From UBA2040 sp002384725 (GTDB lineage: Bacteria; Bacteroidota; Bacteroidia; Flavobacteriales_D; Crocinitomicaceae), in assembly GCA_963926475.1 (NCBI GenBank), contig CAWUXE010000021.1:1-53219 (forward strand): a stretch of DNA of 53,219 nucleotides, written 5' to 3'. The notes under the pieces are model-generated. The model did not search any database and had not been told where the DNA came from. It saw only the letters and a list, made by a program, of their open reading frames with translations. Numbering within the stretch: position 1 is the stretch's first letter; every line of letters begins with the position of its first letter. Position numbers and translations under genes: made by a program. Shown in pieces: positions 27,342 through 35,925 of this stretch.

Positions 27342-27548
27342 TTAGTTCTTTTTAATAAAGAGATAATACAGATTCACCAAAACAATTGCTGCATTGGTAA
27401 TAAGGATTGGAAAAGAACCCAACAGTGCCCCGTAAACTATAAATATCGCGCAACCCAAAGTGTTTACCCAACGCAATTTTTTGATATCCTTCATCATGAA
27501 AGAAATCAACAAAATGGCCATTGCAACATAGCCAATAGCATCAATCAT
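27342..27548 (-). CDS. Small YgjV-like membrane protein
   Basis: This encodes 68 residues with about three short helices. The pattern (IDAIGYVAMAILLISFMMKD, LRWVNTLGCAIFIVYGALL, FPILITNAAIVLVNLYYLF) matches the YgjV/Imp-type inner-membrane family, in which LR-N--GC--F--YG and P--I-N are conserved. The function of the family is unknown. It overlaps the DUF1456 gene upstream by 8 bases, so the two form an operon. Confidence 0.75.
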   Translation of the reverse strand: MIDAIGYVAMAILLISFMMKDIKKLRWVNTLGCAIFIVYGALLGSFPILITNAAIVLVNLYYLFIKKN

Positions 27549-28005
27549 TTTCCATATATTTTAGTTGTAATCCGTGTAGAAAATTACGGATGATTTGGTC
27601 CTTGCATTCGCGGTAATGTCTGTGATCTGGACGGCGGAAAAAAGCACTCAATTCTGATTTCGAAAAACGAAAATCGGCCAAATCGAGAACATCTAAAATA
27701 TCTTCATCTCGCATATTTAAGGCAATTTTCAATTTACGTAAAATCATATTGTTATCTGTCTTTTTCTCAGGATCGGGCTGCTCGCCTTCGCGTTTTCCTC
27801 GATTTTTGTTGATGAAACCATTTAAAAAAGCCGCAAGATATTTATCTCCCAAGTTTTTATAATCTTCGTCCTCTTCCTTCTTCATCCAATCACTGATTTC
27901 GGCTCTTGTAGCTTCAATTCCACCAGAACGAAATAAGTCCATGACTTTGTCATCATTCAAATCAAAAGTAAACCGTAAGCGTCGAAGAATATCGTTGTTT
28001 GTCAT
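27541..28005 (-). CDS. DUF1456 (YehS-like) protein
   Basis: This encodes 154 residues: two copies of a helical DUF1456 repeat. The first (about 1-70) begins NNDILRRLRFTFDLND and ends YLAAFLNGFIN; the second (about 85-148) begins NNMILRKLKIALNMRDEDIL and ends IIRNFLHGLQ. Both contain the R-E-SDWMKKEED / S-LSAFFRRPDH element. The family includes E. coli YehS and has no established activity. The protein is cytoplasmic. It overlaps the YgjV-like gene. Confidence 0.88.
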   Translation of the reverse strand: MTNNDILRRLRFTFDLNDDKVMDLFRSGGIEATRAEISDWMKKEEDEDYKNLGDKYLAAFLNGFINKNRGKREGEQPDPEKKTDNNMILRKLKIALNMRDEDILDVLDLADFRFSKSELSAFFRRPDHRHYRECKDQIIRNFLHGLQLKYMEND

Positions 28006-28020
28006 AATCTGCGGACTAAA

Positions 28021-28596
28021 TTAATCTTTTTTAAAGGATAGTTCGGAAATAAGCAAGGTGCTATTCTTGGTTATCAAGAGCTCAACATCAACTGGACAAT
28101 TCTGGATCAGAAAAGTTTCGCCTGGCTGAATGGTTTGTTCGCGCACCTCAAAGGCACCACTCCAACAATAAATCAGTATAAATTCAGATGATGGAAAAGG
28201 TGTGTATTTTACAATTTCAGTTTTAGAATAGGTCGCGACAGTAAGATTTGCTTTGAGACTTTTCTTGTAAATCAAATTGAAATCTATGCATTTTCCTACT
28301 GCGCTGGTTTCAGAAGCACCGTCGAAATGGAAAAGTTCAAGTGGATTTATTTTTTTCGGAGCGCTTCCATTGCTGGTTAATTCAACGCCAGAATTGAGTG
28401 GTGTAAAAAATCGGTTATACCCTTCGAACTCCGAAAAATTAGACGTTTCAGTTTCAATACCCGCCGAACTAATTCGAAAATAGAAATCGCGTTCAGACAA
28501 TGAGGCGCCATCCGGATAAATGAATATTTGAGATGTGGTGCCGCCCGACCATTCATTTTGGACGTAATCTGATGGTCTCAATATTTTTGTTTTCAT
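28021..28596 (-). CDS. HutD/Ves family protein
   Basis: The start is set at the ATG at 28596 (MKTKILRPSDYVQNEWSGG), the usual N-terminus; the frame extends 23 codons upstream with no family similarity. About 191 residues. The cupin-type family signature NEWSGGTTSQIFIYP, RDFYFRISSAGIE and SEFEGYNRFFTPL is clear. Members include HutD of histidine utilisation and E. coli Ves; the biochemical role is not settled. No hut genes are nearby. It sits 15 bases from the DUF1456 gene, so it may head that small operon. Confidence 0.85.
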   Translation of the reverse strand: MKTKILRPSDYVQNEWSGGTTSQIFIYPDGASLSERDFYFRISSAGIETETSNFSEFEGYNRFFTPLNSGVELTSNGSAPKKINPLELFHFDGASETSAVGKCIDFNLIYKKSLKANLTVATYSKTEIVKYTPFPSSEFILIYCWSGAFEVREQTIQPGETFLIQNCPVDVELLITKNSTLLISELSFKKD

Positions 28597-28792
28597 TTTT
28601 TCTTTAATAAAAGATAAAAGAGTATTCGGGAATGGCAAAACCACGATGATAATGTACCGAAACAATTGAGTTTTTTAGAAAATTACTTTGTGCATTCGCT
28701 TGAAAAGAAAAAAGTAATACAGAGGGGAAAAAAAGTTTGTATGAAAATTTCAATGCTTAATTTTTGCTCTAAAATGGAGAAAAGAGAGGAGA

Positions 28793-29047
28793 TTACGCCT
28801 CTAGAATTACTGCTTCTACACCAATGATTTCGGGAGCCGCTTTTTTCAGCGCTTCCTCAACACCCGCTTTTAACGTCATTTGACTCATGGAACAATCGCT
28901 GCACGCGCCCAACAATTGAATTTGAGCCACACCTTTATCGGTAATGTCCACCAATTTCATGTCACCGCCATCCGCTTCGAAAAAAGGACGAAGAGATGCC
29001 AAGACATCGTTTATTCTGTTGGTCAATTCGGATTTGTTGAAACTCAT
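28793..29047 (-). CDS. Single-domain Nfu iron-sulfur scaffold
   Basis: This encodes 84 residues, a NifU C-terminal domain alone. The cluster-binding pair is C49 and C52 in GACSDCSMS, with the preceding DGGDMKLVDI block. It overlaps the mrp gene by 4 bases, so both are made from one transcript and likely act in the same Fe-S delivery step. It is distinct from the two-domain Nfu at 6081-6680. Confidence 0.92.
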   Translation of the reverse strand: MSFNKSELTNRINDVLASLRPFFEADGGDMKLVDITDKGVAQIQLLGACSDCSMSQMTLKAGVEEALKKAAPEIIGVEAVILEA

Positions 29048-30132
29048 GCGTTTGTCTTTTGGGCTGTTTTTGCTTTCAGCACCTTTAAATTCTCAATAAA
29101 AGTACGAACTAATTCATCAAATGCATTTCCAGTTATGCTGTTTTGTTGGAAAACCGCGGGACGACCAGCATCACCAGCCTCTCTTACGCTTTGCACCAAA
29201 GGAATATGGCCTAAAAAGGGGACTTCCATTCCAGCAGCGAGATTTTTCGCACCATCACGTCCAAATAGGTAATATTTATTGTCTGGCAATTCAGCTGGCG
29301 TGAACCAGGACATGTTCTCAACAATTCCAATCACAGGAACATTAATGCTGTCCATTCTAAACATATTTACTCCACGACGCGCATCTGCAAGTGCTACTTC
29401 TTGAGGTGTACTAACGACAACTGCGCCATCTAAAGGAACAGTTTGCACCAAACTCAGGTGAATATCACCTGTTCCCGGAGGAAGATCAATCAATAAATAA
29501 TCCAATTCGCCCCAATGCGCATCAGTAAACATTTGCGTCAAAGCTTTTGCAGCCATGGGGCCTCGCCAAACAACTGCATTATCCGCTTCGGTGAAAAATC
29601 CGATGGATAGAATAGAAATTCCGTATGCAACAACTGGTGTGATTTTAGGAGTTCCTTCTACTTCAATCATTGTCGGACGTTCATTTACCACATCGAACAT
29701 GGTTGGAATAGACGGTCCATAAATATCGGCATCAACAATCCCCACTTTGAATCCCATTTTGGCCAATCCACCAGCTAAATTTGCCGTTATCGTAGATTTT
29801 CCAACACCTCCTTTTCCAGAAGCAATGGCAACGATGTTCTTCACTTCTGGTAATATTTTTCTATGAGCCGATTGTTCTTCTGGACTTGCCCCTTTCACTT
29901 CGGCTTGAACAGTAATTTCATCGCCAAAAGCTCGTTTTAAATTAAAATCGAGCGCTTCTTTCATTCTCTTTCGAGCGTGCAGAGCGGGGTTTGACACGGT
30001 CACTGATACGTTTATAGATGAATCGGTATACGAAATATCCTGAACGAAATTTAATGAAACAATATCTTTTTTGAGGTCTGGTTCAAGGATTCCACCTAGA
30101 ACGGAGAGTATATTTTCACGATTGATTTCCAT
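29044..30132 (-). CDS. mrp: Mrp/NBP35-type P-loop ATPase for Fe-S cluster transfer
   Basis: This encodes 362 residues. The N-terminal DUF59/MIP18-like domain (about 1-80) precedes a ParA-like ATPase with deviant Walker A ASGKGGVGKSTITANLAGG, Walker B-type LLIDLPPGTGDIHLSL and GIVENMSWF. The CPxC motif that normally follows ENMS in Mrp/NBP35 is absent (FTPAELPDNKYYLFG), a common state in Bacteroidota. The protein probably works with the Nfu protein encoded just downstream. Length is normal. Confidence 0.93.
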   Translation of the reverse strand: MEINRENILSVLGGILEPDLKKDIVSLNFVQDISYTDSSINVSVTVSNPALHARKRMKEALDFNLKRAFGDEITVQAEVKGASPEEQSAHRKILPEVKNIVAIASGKGGVGKSTITANLAGGLAKMGFKVGIVDADIYGPSIPTMFDVVNERPTMIEVEGTPKITPVVAYGISILSIGFFTEADNAVVWRGPMAAKALTQMFTDAHWGELDYLLIDLPPGTGDIHLSLVQTVPLDGAVVVSTPQEVALADARRGVNMFRMDSINVPVIGIVENMSWFTPAELPDNKYYLFGRDGAKNLAAGMEVPFLGHIPLVQSVREAGDAGRPAVFQQNSITGNAFDELVRTFIENLKVLKAKTAQKTNA

Positions 30133-30214
30133 GGTAATTACTGTGCTTGGTTGATGTTAAGCCGGCGCCAATTTACCAATAAACAAAAGAATGAGAAAGA
30201 GGTTTGCTAGAAAA

Positions 30215-30844
30215 CTATTTGTTGGCTTTGGCAGAACGGATCGTCTTCGCCATTAATTCAATGATTACACGCTCATAACCGTCGTCGCGACTGCGGAATT
30301 CATAGGTTATTCCATCGATTACTTTTTCTGCAAAAACATGGTAAGTGATATGAGGTACACCAACTGATTGTGGAGCATTTTTAACTCCATCCACCTTTAA
30401 TTTTGTTTCATAAACAATAAAATCCGGGTCGTCTATCAAATATTTGATTTCGTAAATTTCAAGATCTTGATTTTTACTTTTCTTGTCGGCAACCAAGCCA
30501 CGGTTTGCACCCCAGTCTTCGATGTGCACTTGAAAATTTGGACCAATTTCGACATCCCATTTAAAACCATCTTCCTCATGAAGGACAGTAGGCTTAGTCG
30601 ATGCGCCAATATTTGCCGTTTCATCAGGAAGCATCATATTCGCATTAATATCGAAAGGACTTAAATCAAATTTTTGAAAGGCATCGTAGTTGTCACTCAA
30701 ATCAATAAAATCGCTGTCATCAACAGTTTCCGATTTGCATTGGGTAAATAAAAAACCAATTAGAATAAATACGAAAGCAATCGAACAATTCTTTAGAATC
30801 CTCTGTTTAACTGTATGGGTTAATTTAATTGTATATTGACACAT
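30215..30844 (-). CDS. Lipoprotein of unknown function
   Basis: This encodes 209 residues from the ATG at 30844. The N-terminal stretch is long and basic before the hydrophobic core (IAFVFILIGFLFTQC), with lipobox FTQC at about residue 36, so a nearer alternative start is possible but none is obvious. The mature protein is acidic then mixed beta, with HIEDWGANRGLVADKK and TYEFRSRDDGYERVIIELMAKTI. No family is recognised. It is divergent from the MerR-type regulator gene, and its start codon lies inside a palindrome. Confidence 0.65.
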   Translation of the reverse strand: MCQYTIKLTHTVKQRILKNCSIAFVFILIGFLFTQCKSETVDDSDFIDLSDNYDAFQKFDLSPFDINANMMLPDETANIGASTKPTVLHEEDGFKWDVEIGPNFQVHIEDWGANRGLVADKKSKNQDLEIYEIKYLIDDPDFIVYETKLKVDGVKNAPQSVGVPHITYHVFAEKVIDGITYEFRSRDDGYERVIIELMAKTIRSAKANK

Positions 30845-30849
30845 GTCAA
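30836..30849. promoter_or_regulatory. Candidate operator palindrome between divergent genes
   Basis: TTGACA and TGTCAA are separated by CA. The site lies between the regulator start (30917) and the lipoprotein gene start (30844), so the MerR-type protein could bind here and control both genes, including its own. No binding data can be read from sequence alone. Confidence 0.4.
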
Positions 30850-30916
30850 AACAAATATATATGAATTAATTTTAATCCGTAATATTCAGGAAAGAAAAGT
30901 AAAAGACCACAGGACG

Positions 30917-31792
30917 ATGGGTGAATATAAAATAAAGGATATCGAAACTTTAACAGGCATAAAGTCCCATACAATAAGGATTTGGGAGAAAAGATACGAT
31001 ATTTTGAAACCTAAAAGAACCAGTACAAAAATCAGAACATATTCGGATACGGACTTAACAACAATTTTAAATGTTGCCATTCTGAATAAAAATGGATGGA
31101 AAATATCGCGAATTGCGGAAATTCCAGAAGAAGAAAGACAGGTTAAAGTATTGGCTTTACTGACTGGTTCGGAAGGTGATATTCACTTCGAAAAAATGCT
31201 TCTTTCGCTTATCGAATTGGACGAGATAAGTTTTAGCGAAGCGATTGATTATTTGGTTCAAAAATTCGGATTAGAAATTACATTTACGAAGCACCTTATT
31301 CAGTTTTTAGAGCGTATTGGCGTGATGTGGATAGCTGGCACGATAAATCCTAGTCAAGAACATTTTATTATACATTTGATTCGGCAAAAATTAATTTACG
31401 AAACGGCAAAACTTCCTATCCCCAAACCAAAATCACCGAAAGTATTATTGTTTTTACCCGAAAACGAATGGCATGAATTGAGTTTGTTGTTTTATCATTT
31501 TATACTGCGCAACAAACGAGTACATTCATTTTACCTGGGTCAAAGTTTGCCATATGATTCTGTAATAGAGTGCGTTGAAAGATTGCAACCTAAAGCTATA
31601 GTCACCTCAATATTGACTGCCGCAGATGAATCCTATTACGTGAATTTATTTAAGAAAATGCGTCAAGATTTAGGTGAATTACCCATTTACGTTGGCGGTC
31701 AACAAGTGATTAATTACAAAGACAATTTAAAGAAATACATTACCCCAGTGCAAAGCGTTAAAGATTTGGAAGCTTTGTACTTCATTAAATAA
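30917..31792 (+). CDS. MerR regulator with cobalamin-binding domain (CarH/LitR-like)
   Basis: The ATG at 30917 is preferred: it places MGEYKIKDIETLTGIKSHTIRIWEKRY at the N-terminus, the MerR winged helix. 291 residues. After the DNA-binding domain come a helical cap and a B12-binding Rossmann domain. Residues matching the adenosylcobalamin site of CarH are present with the same spacing: W138, E148, H149 (CarH W131, E141, H142), plus H186 in PENEWHELSLL (CarH H177). CarH-type proteins repress carotenoid genes in the dark and release DNA when light breaks the cobalamin bond. Carotenoid genes lie about 14 kb downstream. The end overlaps the convergent gene by 8 bases. Confidence 0.85.
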   Translation: MGEYKIKDIETLTGIKSHTIRIWEKRYDILKPKRTSTKIRTYSDTDLTTILNVAILNKNGWKISRIAEIPEEERQVKVLALLTGSEGDIHFEKMLLSLIELDEISFSEAIDYLVQKFGLEITFTKHLIQFLERIGVMWIAGTINPSQEHFIIHLIRQKLIYETAKLPIPKPKSPKVLLFLPENEWHELSLLFYHFILRNKRVHSFYLGQSLPYDSVIECVERLQPKAIVTSILTAADESYYVNLFKKMRQDLGELPIYVGGQQVINYKDNLKKYITPVQSVKDLEALYFIK

Positions 31793-32195
31793 TCATTACC
31801 CCTTTTGCATTCAATTTTGTGATATGCTTCATGTTCTTTTCTTGAATGGTTTCTGGTAGAAAAACGAATTTCTTATCATACATCGTTTCTTCAATCCAAA
31901 AACTGACCCAATACTCGTTTGCCAATCCAAAAACATTCGGCATTATCGGTTCAATTTTCGCGATTTCCTCAGGAAGCATCACTTCAATACAGTGCCGAAG
32001 CGTTGATGTTTCGACTTTTTCGCCTGTATTTGCCTTATTGCCATAACCTTTGCTCGTTATGATAATTCCTTCGATGATATCTTCTCTGAAATTTGCCAAG
32101 AATACATTGTAAATTTTCTCGTTCGTCTCTGTCAATTCTTCAATAACAGCAACACCAATATTCTCTACTTTAGGACCAAATAATTCTTCTCGCAT
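31785..32195 (-). CDS. Conserved hypothetical protein
   Basis: The ATG at 32195 (MREELFGPKVENIGVAVIEE) is preferred over the frame opening at 32234. About 136 residues. The cytoplasmic, mixed alpha/beta protein has segments YNVFLANFREDIIEGIIITSKGYG and LPEEIAKIEPIMPNVFGLANEYWVSFWIEETMYDKKF. Similar Bacteroidota proteins exist, as far as I recall, but no function is known to me. The start lies about 40 bases after the alpha/beta hydrolase gene on the same strand, so they may be co-transcribed. Confidence 0.65.
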   Translation of the reverse strand: MREELFGPKVENIGVAVIEELTETNEKIYNVFLANFREDIIEGIIITSKGYGNKANTGEKVETSTLRHCIEVMLPEEIAKIEPIMPNVFGLANEYWVSFWIEETMYDKKFVFLPETIQEKNMKHITKLNAKGVMII

Positions 32196-32233
32196 GCCAA
32201 TAATTTTGGGCAAAAATACGCACTTACACTGCA

Positions 32234-33058
32234 TTAATCAAATTCTAAAAAAGAAATAACTTTAGTAAGAACGTCATCTGTTCGGAGGATACGAAAATGT
32301 CCCGTTTCGCGAACCTCTTCCAAAGTAGCAGCTGACCAATTTTCTACCACTCTTTTGGATTCTTCTACACTCAAAACTTTATCGAAAGTATCATGAACAA
32401 TAAAGGCTTCTTTTACGGAAATACCTTTTACAAAATTACTGACGTTCAAAATAGAAAGATCAAGCTTGAGTTCCAGTTCCAGTTTTGTGATTAATTTCTT
32501 TTTCACCTTGTTGTGCAATCCCGCTTGTTCTGCAACGACACTAATCCGATCTGCAAAACGATCAGGCGTGGTGAAAAGTGCATATTTATCAATTTCTAAA
32601 TGCTGTTTTTGAGAAAGAGAATACGTTGTGGCCACTCCGCCAAAACTATGCGAAACCAATTTTGAAACTTGAAAATGTTCGACCAAAACCCCAACTAATT
32701 CGGCAAATTCAAACAAACTTGTCGACCCTTTACCTTTAGAACTATTACCGTGAGATGGACCATCAAAAGCAAGAACGGTGATGTTTTTTGCAACCAATCT
32801 CTCAATTAAATCGGCAAAATTCCCCGCTTGTCCTCCCCATCCATGAATCAACATCACTTTTTGAGGGCCTGCTTTCCATTCATACAATTGAATGTCGAAT
32901 TCATTGAACTGAAACCTTTGTTTATTGGCTTTTCCTATGACTTCTTTTTCATGCGGGCGGAGTTTGTGAACTTGAGGATGCGTGAGTTTGTAATACGCAT
33001 AATCCACAAATCGCTTTGGGAAAATTCCGGATAAAATATGTATGATTTTTTTCTTCAA
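32234..33058 (-). CDS. Alpha/beta hydrolase
   Basis: This encodes 274 residues. The oxyanion block LIHGWGGQAGNF is followed by FDGPSHGNSSKG and the nucleophile elbow LVSHSFGGVA (Ser in SHSFGG, with Ser instead of Gly at the first motif position). A late Asp (VHDTFDKVL) and His (TGHFRILR) complete the triad. There is no signal peptide, so it is probably cytoplasmic or peripheral. The substrate is unknown; esterase or lipase-like activity is plausible. Confidence 0.85.
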   Translation of the reverse strand: MKKKIIHILSGIFPKRFVDYAYYKLTHPQVHKLRPHEKEVIGKANKQRFQFNEFDIQLYEWKAGPQKVMLIHGWGGQAGNFADLIERLVAKNITVLAFDGPSHGNSSKGKGSTSLFEFAELVGVLVEHFQVSKLVSHSFGGVATTYSLSQKQHLEIDKYALFTTPDRFADRISVVAEQAGLHNKVKKKLITKLELELKLDLSILNVSNFVKGISVKEAFIVHDTFDKVLSVEESKRVVENWSAATLEEVRETGHFRILRTDDVLTKVISFLEFD

Positions 33059-33119
33059 GGTTGGTTTTTATTGCTACGAATACGTGTCAATTCGTGTAAT
33101 TCGTGGCTTCATTTTCTCG

Positions 33120-33881
33120 CTATTCCTGTTCGTCCATACCTTCTTCGTCGGACGTGTATGTTTTCACGGAATGCTCTGTCATTCTATCGATTTCTTTGAG
33201 CTCCGCGGAGGTTAAATCGCGCCATTCACCAACAGGCATGTTCAAGTGGATATTCATAATGCGGACACGTTGCAAAGTTTGTACTTCATACCCCAAAGCT
33301 TCACACATACGACGAATCTGACGATTCAATCCCTGAGTCAGAATAATTTTAAACTCAAAACGACCAATTTGTTCTACTTCGCATGGTCGGGTTACGGTGT
33401 CTAAAATGGCAACACCTGCGCGCATATCTTCCAGAAATCCTTTGGTGATTGGATAATTTACGCTTACCAAATATTCCTTTTCATGGTGATTTCTCGCTCT
33501 TAAAATCTTGTTGACGATATCTCCATCGCTGGTCAAGAAAATCAAACCTTCACTTGGTTTATCCAATCGTCCGATAGGGAAAATACGTCGTGGGAAATTG
33601 ATGAAGTCGATTATATTGTCTGGCTCAACTCTAGTGTCTGTAGTGCAAACGATGCCAATTGGTTTATTGAACGCAATGTAAACGTGACCTTCCTCCGTTT
33701 TGGAAACTTCTTCACCATCTACCGCAACAATATCACCTTCTGAGATTTTCGTTCCCATTTCGGGCACTTTCCCGTTTATGGTCACGCGACCAGCCTCTAT
33801 CAGTTTGTCCGCTCCTCTGCGGGAACAGTAACCAATTTCGCTTAAATATTTGTTGATTCGGGTTTGCTTCTTTTCTTCCAT
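33120..33881 (-). CDS. rluF: 23S rRNA pseudouridine synthase RluF
   Basis: This encodes 253 residues. An N-terminal S4 domain (RINKYLSEIGYCSRRGADKLI) precedes the RsuA-type catalytic domain with Asp107 in GRLDKPSEGLIFLT. The blocks NKILRARNHHEKEYLV and GLNRQIRRMCEALGYEV agree closely with RluF (pseudouridine 2604 of 23S rRNA) rather than RluB or RluE. A short acidic C-terminal tail follows. No neighbour suggests an operon; the 410 bases upstream contain a gene remnant. Confidence 0.88.
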   Translation of the reverse strand: MEEKKQTRINKYLSEIGYCSRRGADKLIEAGRVTINGKVPEMGTKISEGDIVAVDGEEVSKTEEGHVYIAFNKPIGIVCTTDTRVEPDNIIDFINFPRRIFPIGRLDKPSEGLIFLTSDGDIVNKILRARNHHEKEYLVSVNYPITKGFLEDMRAGVAILDTVTRPCEVEQIGRFEFKIILTQGLNRQIRRMCEALGYEVQTLQRVRIMNIHLNMPVGEWRDLTSAELKEIDRMTEHSVKTYTSDEEGMDEQE

Positions 33882-33941
33882 CTTCGATATATCGCTGCAA
33901 AGATAAGCAAAGGGGATGGCCTCATGAAATAACCTGGTATA

Positions 33942-34162
33942 CTATTTCTCGTGCAAGCGCAAAATCGAAGACGAATTCCACGTCCATAAACAAGCACTTT
34001 GTTTAGAGGCTTTCAAAGCGCCATTTGCCCAAGTATTGCAGGTATGAAATTTTGAGACACATCCATTTTTCTCAATTGCGCTTGCGTTTCTGGTGACTAG
34101 TAATTGATTCTATCATTCAATACCTTTGCATCTTCTGCGCTATAAACATTACCCATTTTCAT
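33942..34162 (-). pseudogene. Remnant of a DUF1569/DinB-like gene
   Basis: From an ATG at 34162 the frame gives VYSAEDAKVLNDRIN, a TAG, then SPETQAQLRKMDVSQ, which together match the usual N-terminus of DUF1569 proteins (-A-D---L-DRIN-L-PETK--W-KM-VAQ). A one-base shift then gives KFHTCNTWANGAL, corresponding to the MLAHC element, before the similarity ends at a TAG (33942-33944). The rest of the gene (over 70 codons) is missing. It lies in a 410-base gap with no other gene. Confidence 0.5.
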
Positions 34163-34292
34163 GCTTTTTTTGTCCAATTTAAGACTTTTCAATGAAAGAA
34201 CATGTCCTACCTCACTACTGACAAACGCGTTAAAAAAGGTTAAGCTCTGTTAAAGGCAGAAATGATAGATTAATTTCGTTAAAAAGAAGAGT

Positions 34293-35921
34293 TTGAGGAA
34301 GACAAGAATTAACATAGTATCGTTATTGGTTGGAACAGCATTGTTCTCTCTTCTTGTCATTCAGGCGGTACAAGTTGGTCAATTGTATGACCGGAAAAAC
34401 TACCAGTTCAAACGCAAACTCAGCACCTCGCTGGAGAAAATTGCTCTCCAACACGAAAAGTCAGAAGACATCCAGCGATACATGCAGATTGTCAACAAAG
34501 ATTTTAGCGGGCAATATCGAGATGTTTTAAAGGAGGAATTTCAGAATTTGTTGAGTTTAAATGAATCGATTTCAATAAAAGACACCTCTATTCTGGAGCC
34601 CGATGGTTTACACGACTATTTGGTTGTAAAAGGTAGATCGTTTGATTCTTTAACGGGAATAACCGCTGAACATAAAGTTCTGGCTCGAGATGTTCGACAA
34701 TTACGCGAACTTTTTGATCAACAAAAAAAAACGATTCCGCAAAATGATTCAGTAGCCGTGGCCATCCAGTTGGACCAAAAAGTGCTGCAACAGATGTTTA
34801 AAAAAGCGAAATTCGTCAACGAAATGTTGATAGAAACCTTCCGAAGTAATGTCTATCTCCAGCCATTCGAACGTATCGACATCGCCTTTTTGGATTCGGT
34901 TATTAAAAATGAATTATCGACCGACGAATTACCTCGAGAATATCAATTCATGATTGAAGGGGAAAATACTTTACCTGTTATTTTTCCGGACCCACCGAAA
35001 ACCTACAATATAAAAATTGATACCTCGCTAACCGTTTCGAGTCGAACGCAAATTTTCCCGAGTAACATGTTGGAGGATCATTTGACTTTGCATGTTTATT
35101 TTCCCAAACGTAATGCCTTCATATTAAAAGAAATGTTGGGCACCATAGGGTTCAGTCTGGCCTTGATGCTAATAATAGTCATAACAATCGTCTTCATGTT
35201 CCGAACTATTTTGGCGCAAAAAAGATTATCTGATTTGAAAAACGATTTCGTTAGTAACATGACCCACGAATTCAAAACACCTATTAGCACCATTTCTCTG
35301 GCCTGTGAGGCAATGAGCGATGCGCAAATGATGGGCAAAGCAGTCAAAAAAGCTTCCCCTTATGTAAAAATGATTGGTGAAGAAAACAAACGATTGAGCC
35401 TCCTTGTTGAAAGCATCTTACAAAGTAATGTCCTCGAAAAAGGAAAAATCAACTTGCAGGAAGAAACGATACTATTGAACGAATTGGTGTATGATATCAC
35501 ACAAAACGTTCAGCTTCGTGTCAATTCCTTGGGTGGTACTTTAAAAACAAATATCTCTCAGGAAATGATGGAGGTCACGGCAGATAAGATGCACCTTTCA
35601 AATTGCATCAACAATCTGATAGACAATGCAATAAAATACAGTGGTGACGCTCCAGTAATAGCCGTAACTGTAAAAAAAGAGAAAAATACTATCCGAATTG
35701 AAGTAAAAGACAACGGAATTGGGATAAAAAAAGAGCACGTTGATAAAATATTTGATAAATTATACCGTGTTCCAACTGGAAATGTGCACAATGTGAAAGG
35801 ATTTGGTCTCGGTTTGAGTTATGTAAAATCCATTGCTGAAATGCACAAATGGAACTTAACAGTAAAAAGTGTCTTCGGGAAAGGCTCTGCATTTGGAATA
35901 GAAATGAACATTAATACATAA
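34293..35921 (+). CDS. Sensor histidine kinase (RprX-like)
   Basis: This encodes 542 residues from a TTG start (MRKTRINIVSLLVGTALFS). Two membrane helices (about 7-27 and 276-302) enclose a large periplasmic sensor region of about 250 residues with no recognised fold. The H box is NMTHEFKTPIST with His325. The ATPase domain has an N box (NCINNLIDNAIKYS), G1 (DNGIGIKKEHVDKIFDKLYR) and G2 (GFGLGLSYV). It signals to the response regulator encoded 4 bases downstream. The pair resembles the RprX/RprY systems of Bacteroidota by order and type. Confidence 0.92.
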   Translation: MRKTRINIVSLLVGTALFSLLVIQAVQVGQLYDRKNYQFKRKLSTSLEKIALQHEKSEDIQRYMQIVNKDFSGQYRDVLKEEFQNLLSLNESISIKDTSILEPDGLHDYLVVKGRSFDSLTGITAEHKVLARDVRQLRELFDQQKKTIPQNDSVAVAIQLDQKVLQQMFKKAKFVNEMLIETFRSNVYLQPFERIDIAFLDSVIKNELSTDELPREYQFMIEGENTLPVIFPDPPKTYNIKIDTSLTVSSRTQIFPSNMLEDHLTLHVYFPKRNAFILKEMLGTIGFSLALMLIIVITIVFMFRTILAQKRLSDLKNDFVSNMTHEFKTPISTISLACEAMSDAQMMGKAVKKASPYVKMIGEENKRLSLLVESILQSNVLEKGKINLQEETILLNELVYDITQNVQLRVNSLGGTLKTNISQEMMEVTADKMHLSNCINNLIDNAIKYSGDAPVIAVTVKKEKNTIRIEVKDNGIGIKKEHVDKIFDKLYRVPTGNVHNVKGFGLGLSYVKSIAEMHKWNLTVKSVFGKGSAFGIEMNINT

Positions 35922-35925
35922 TACG

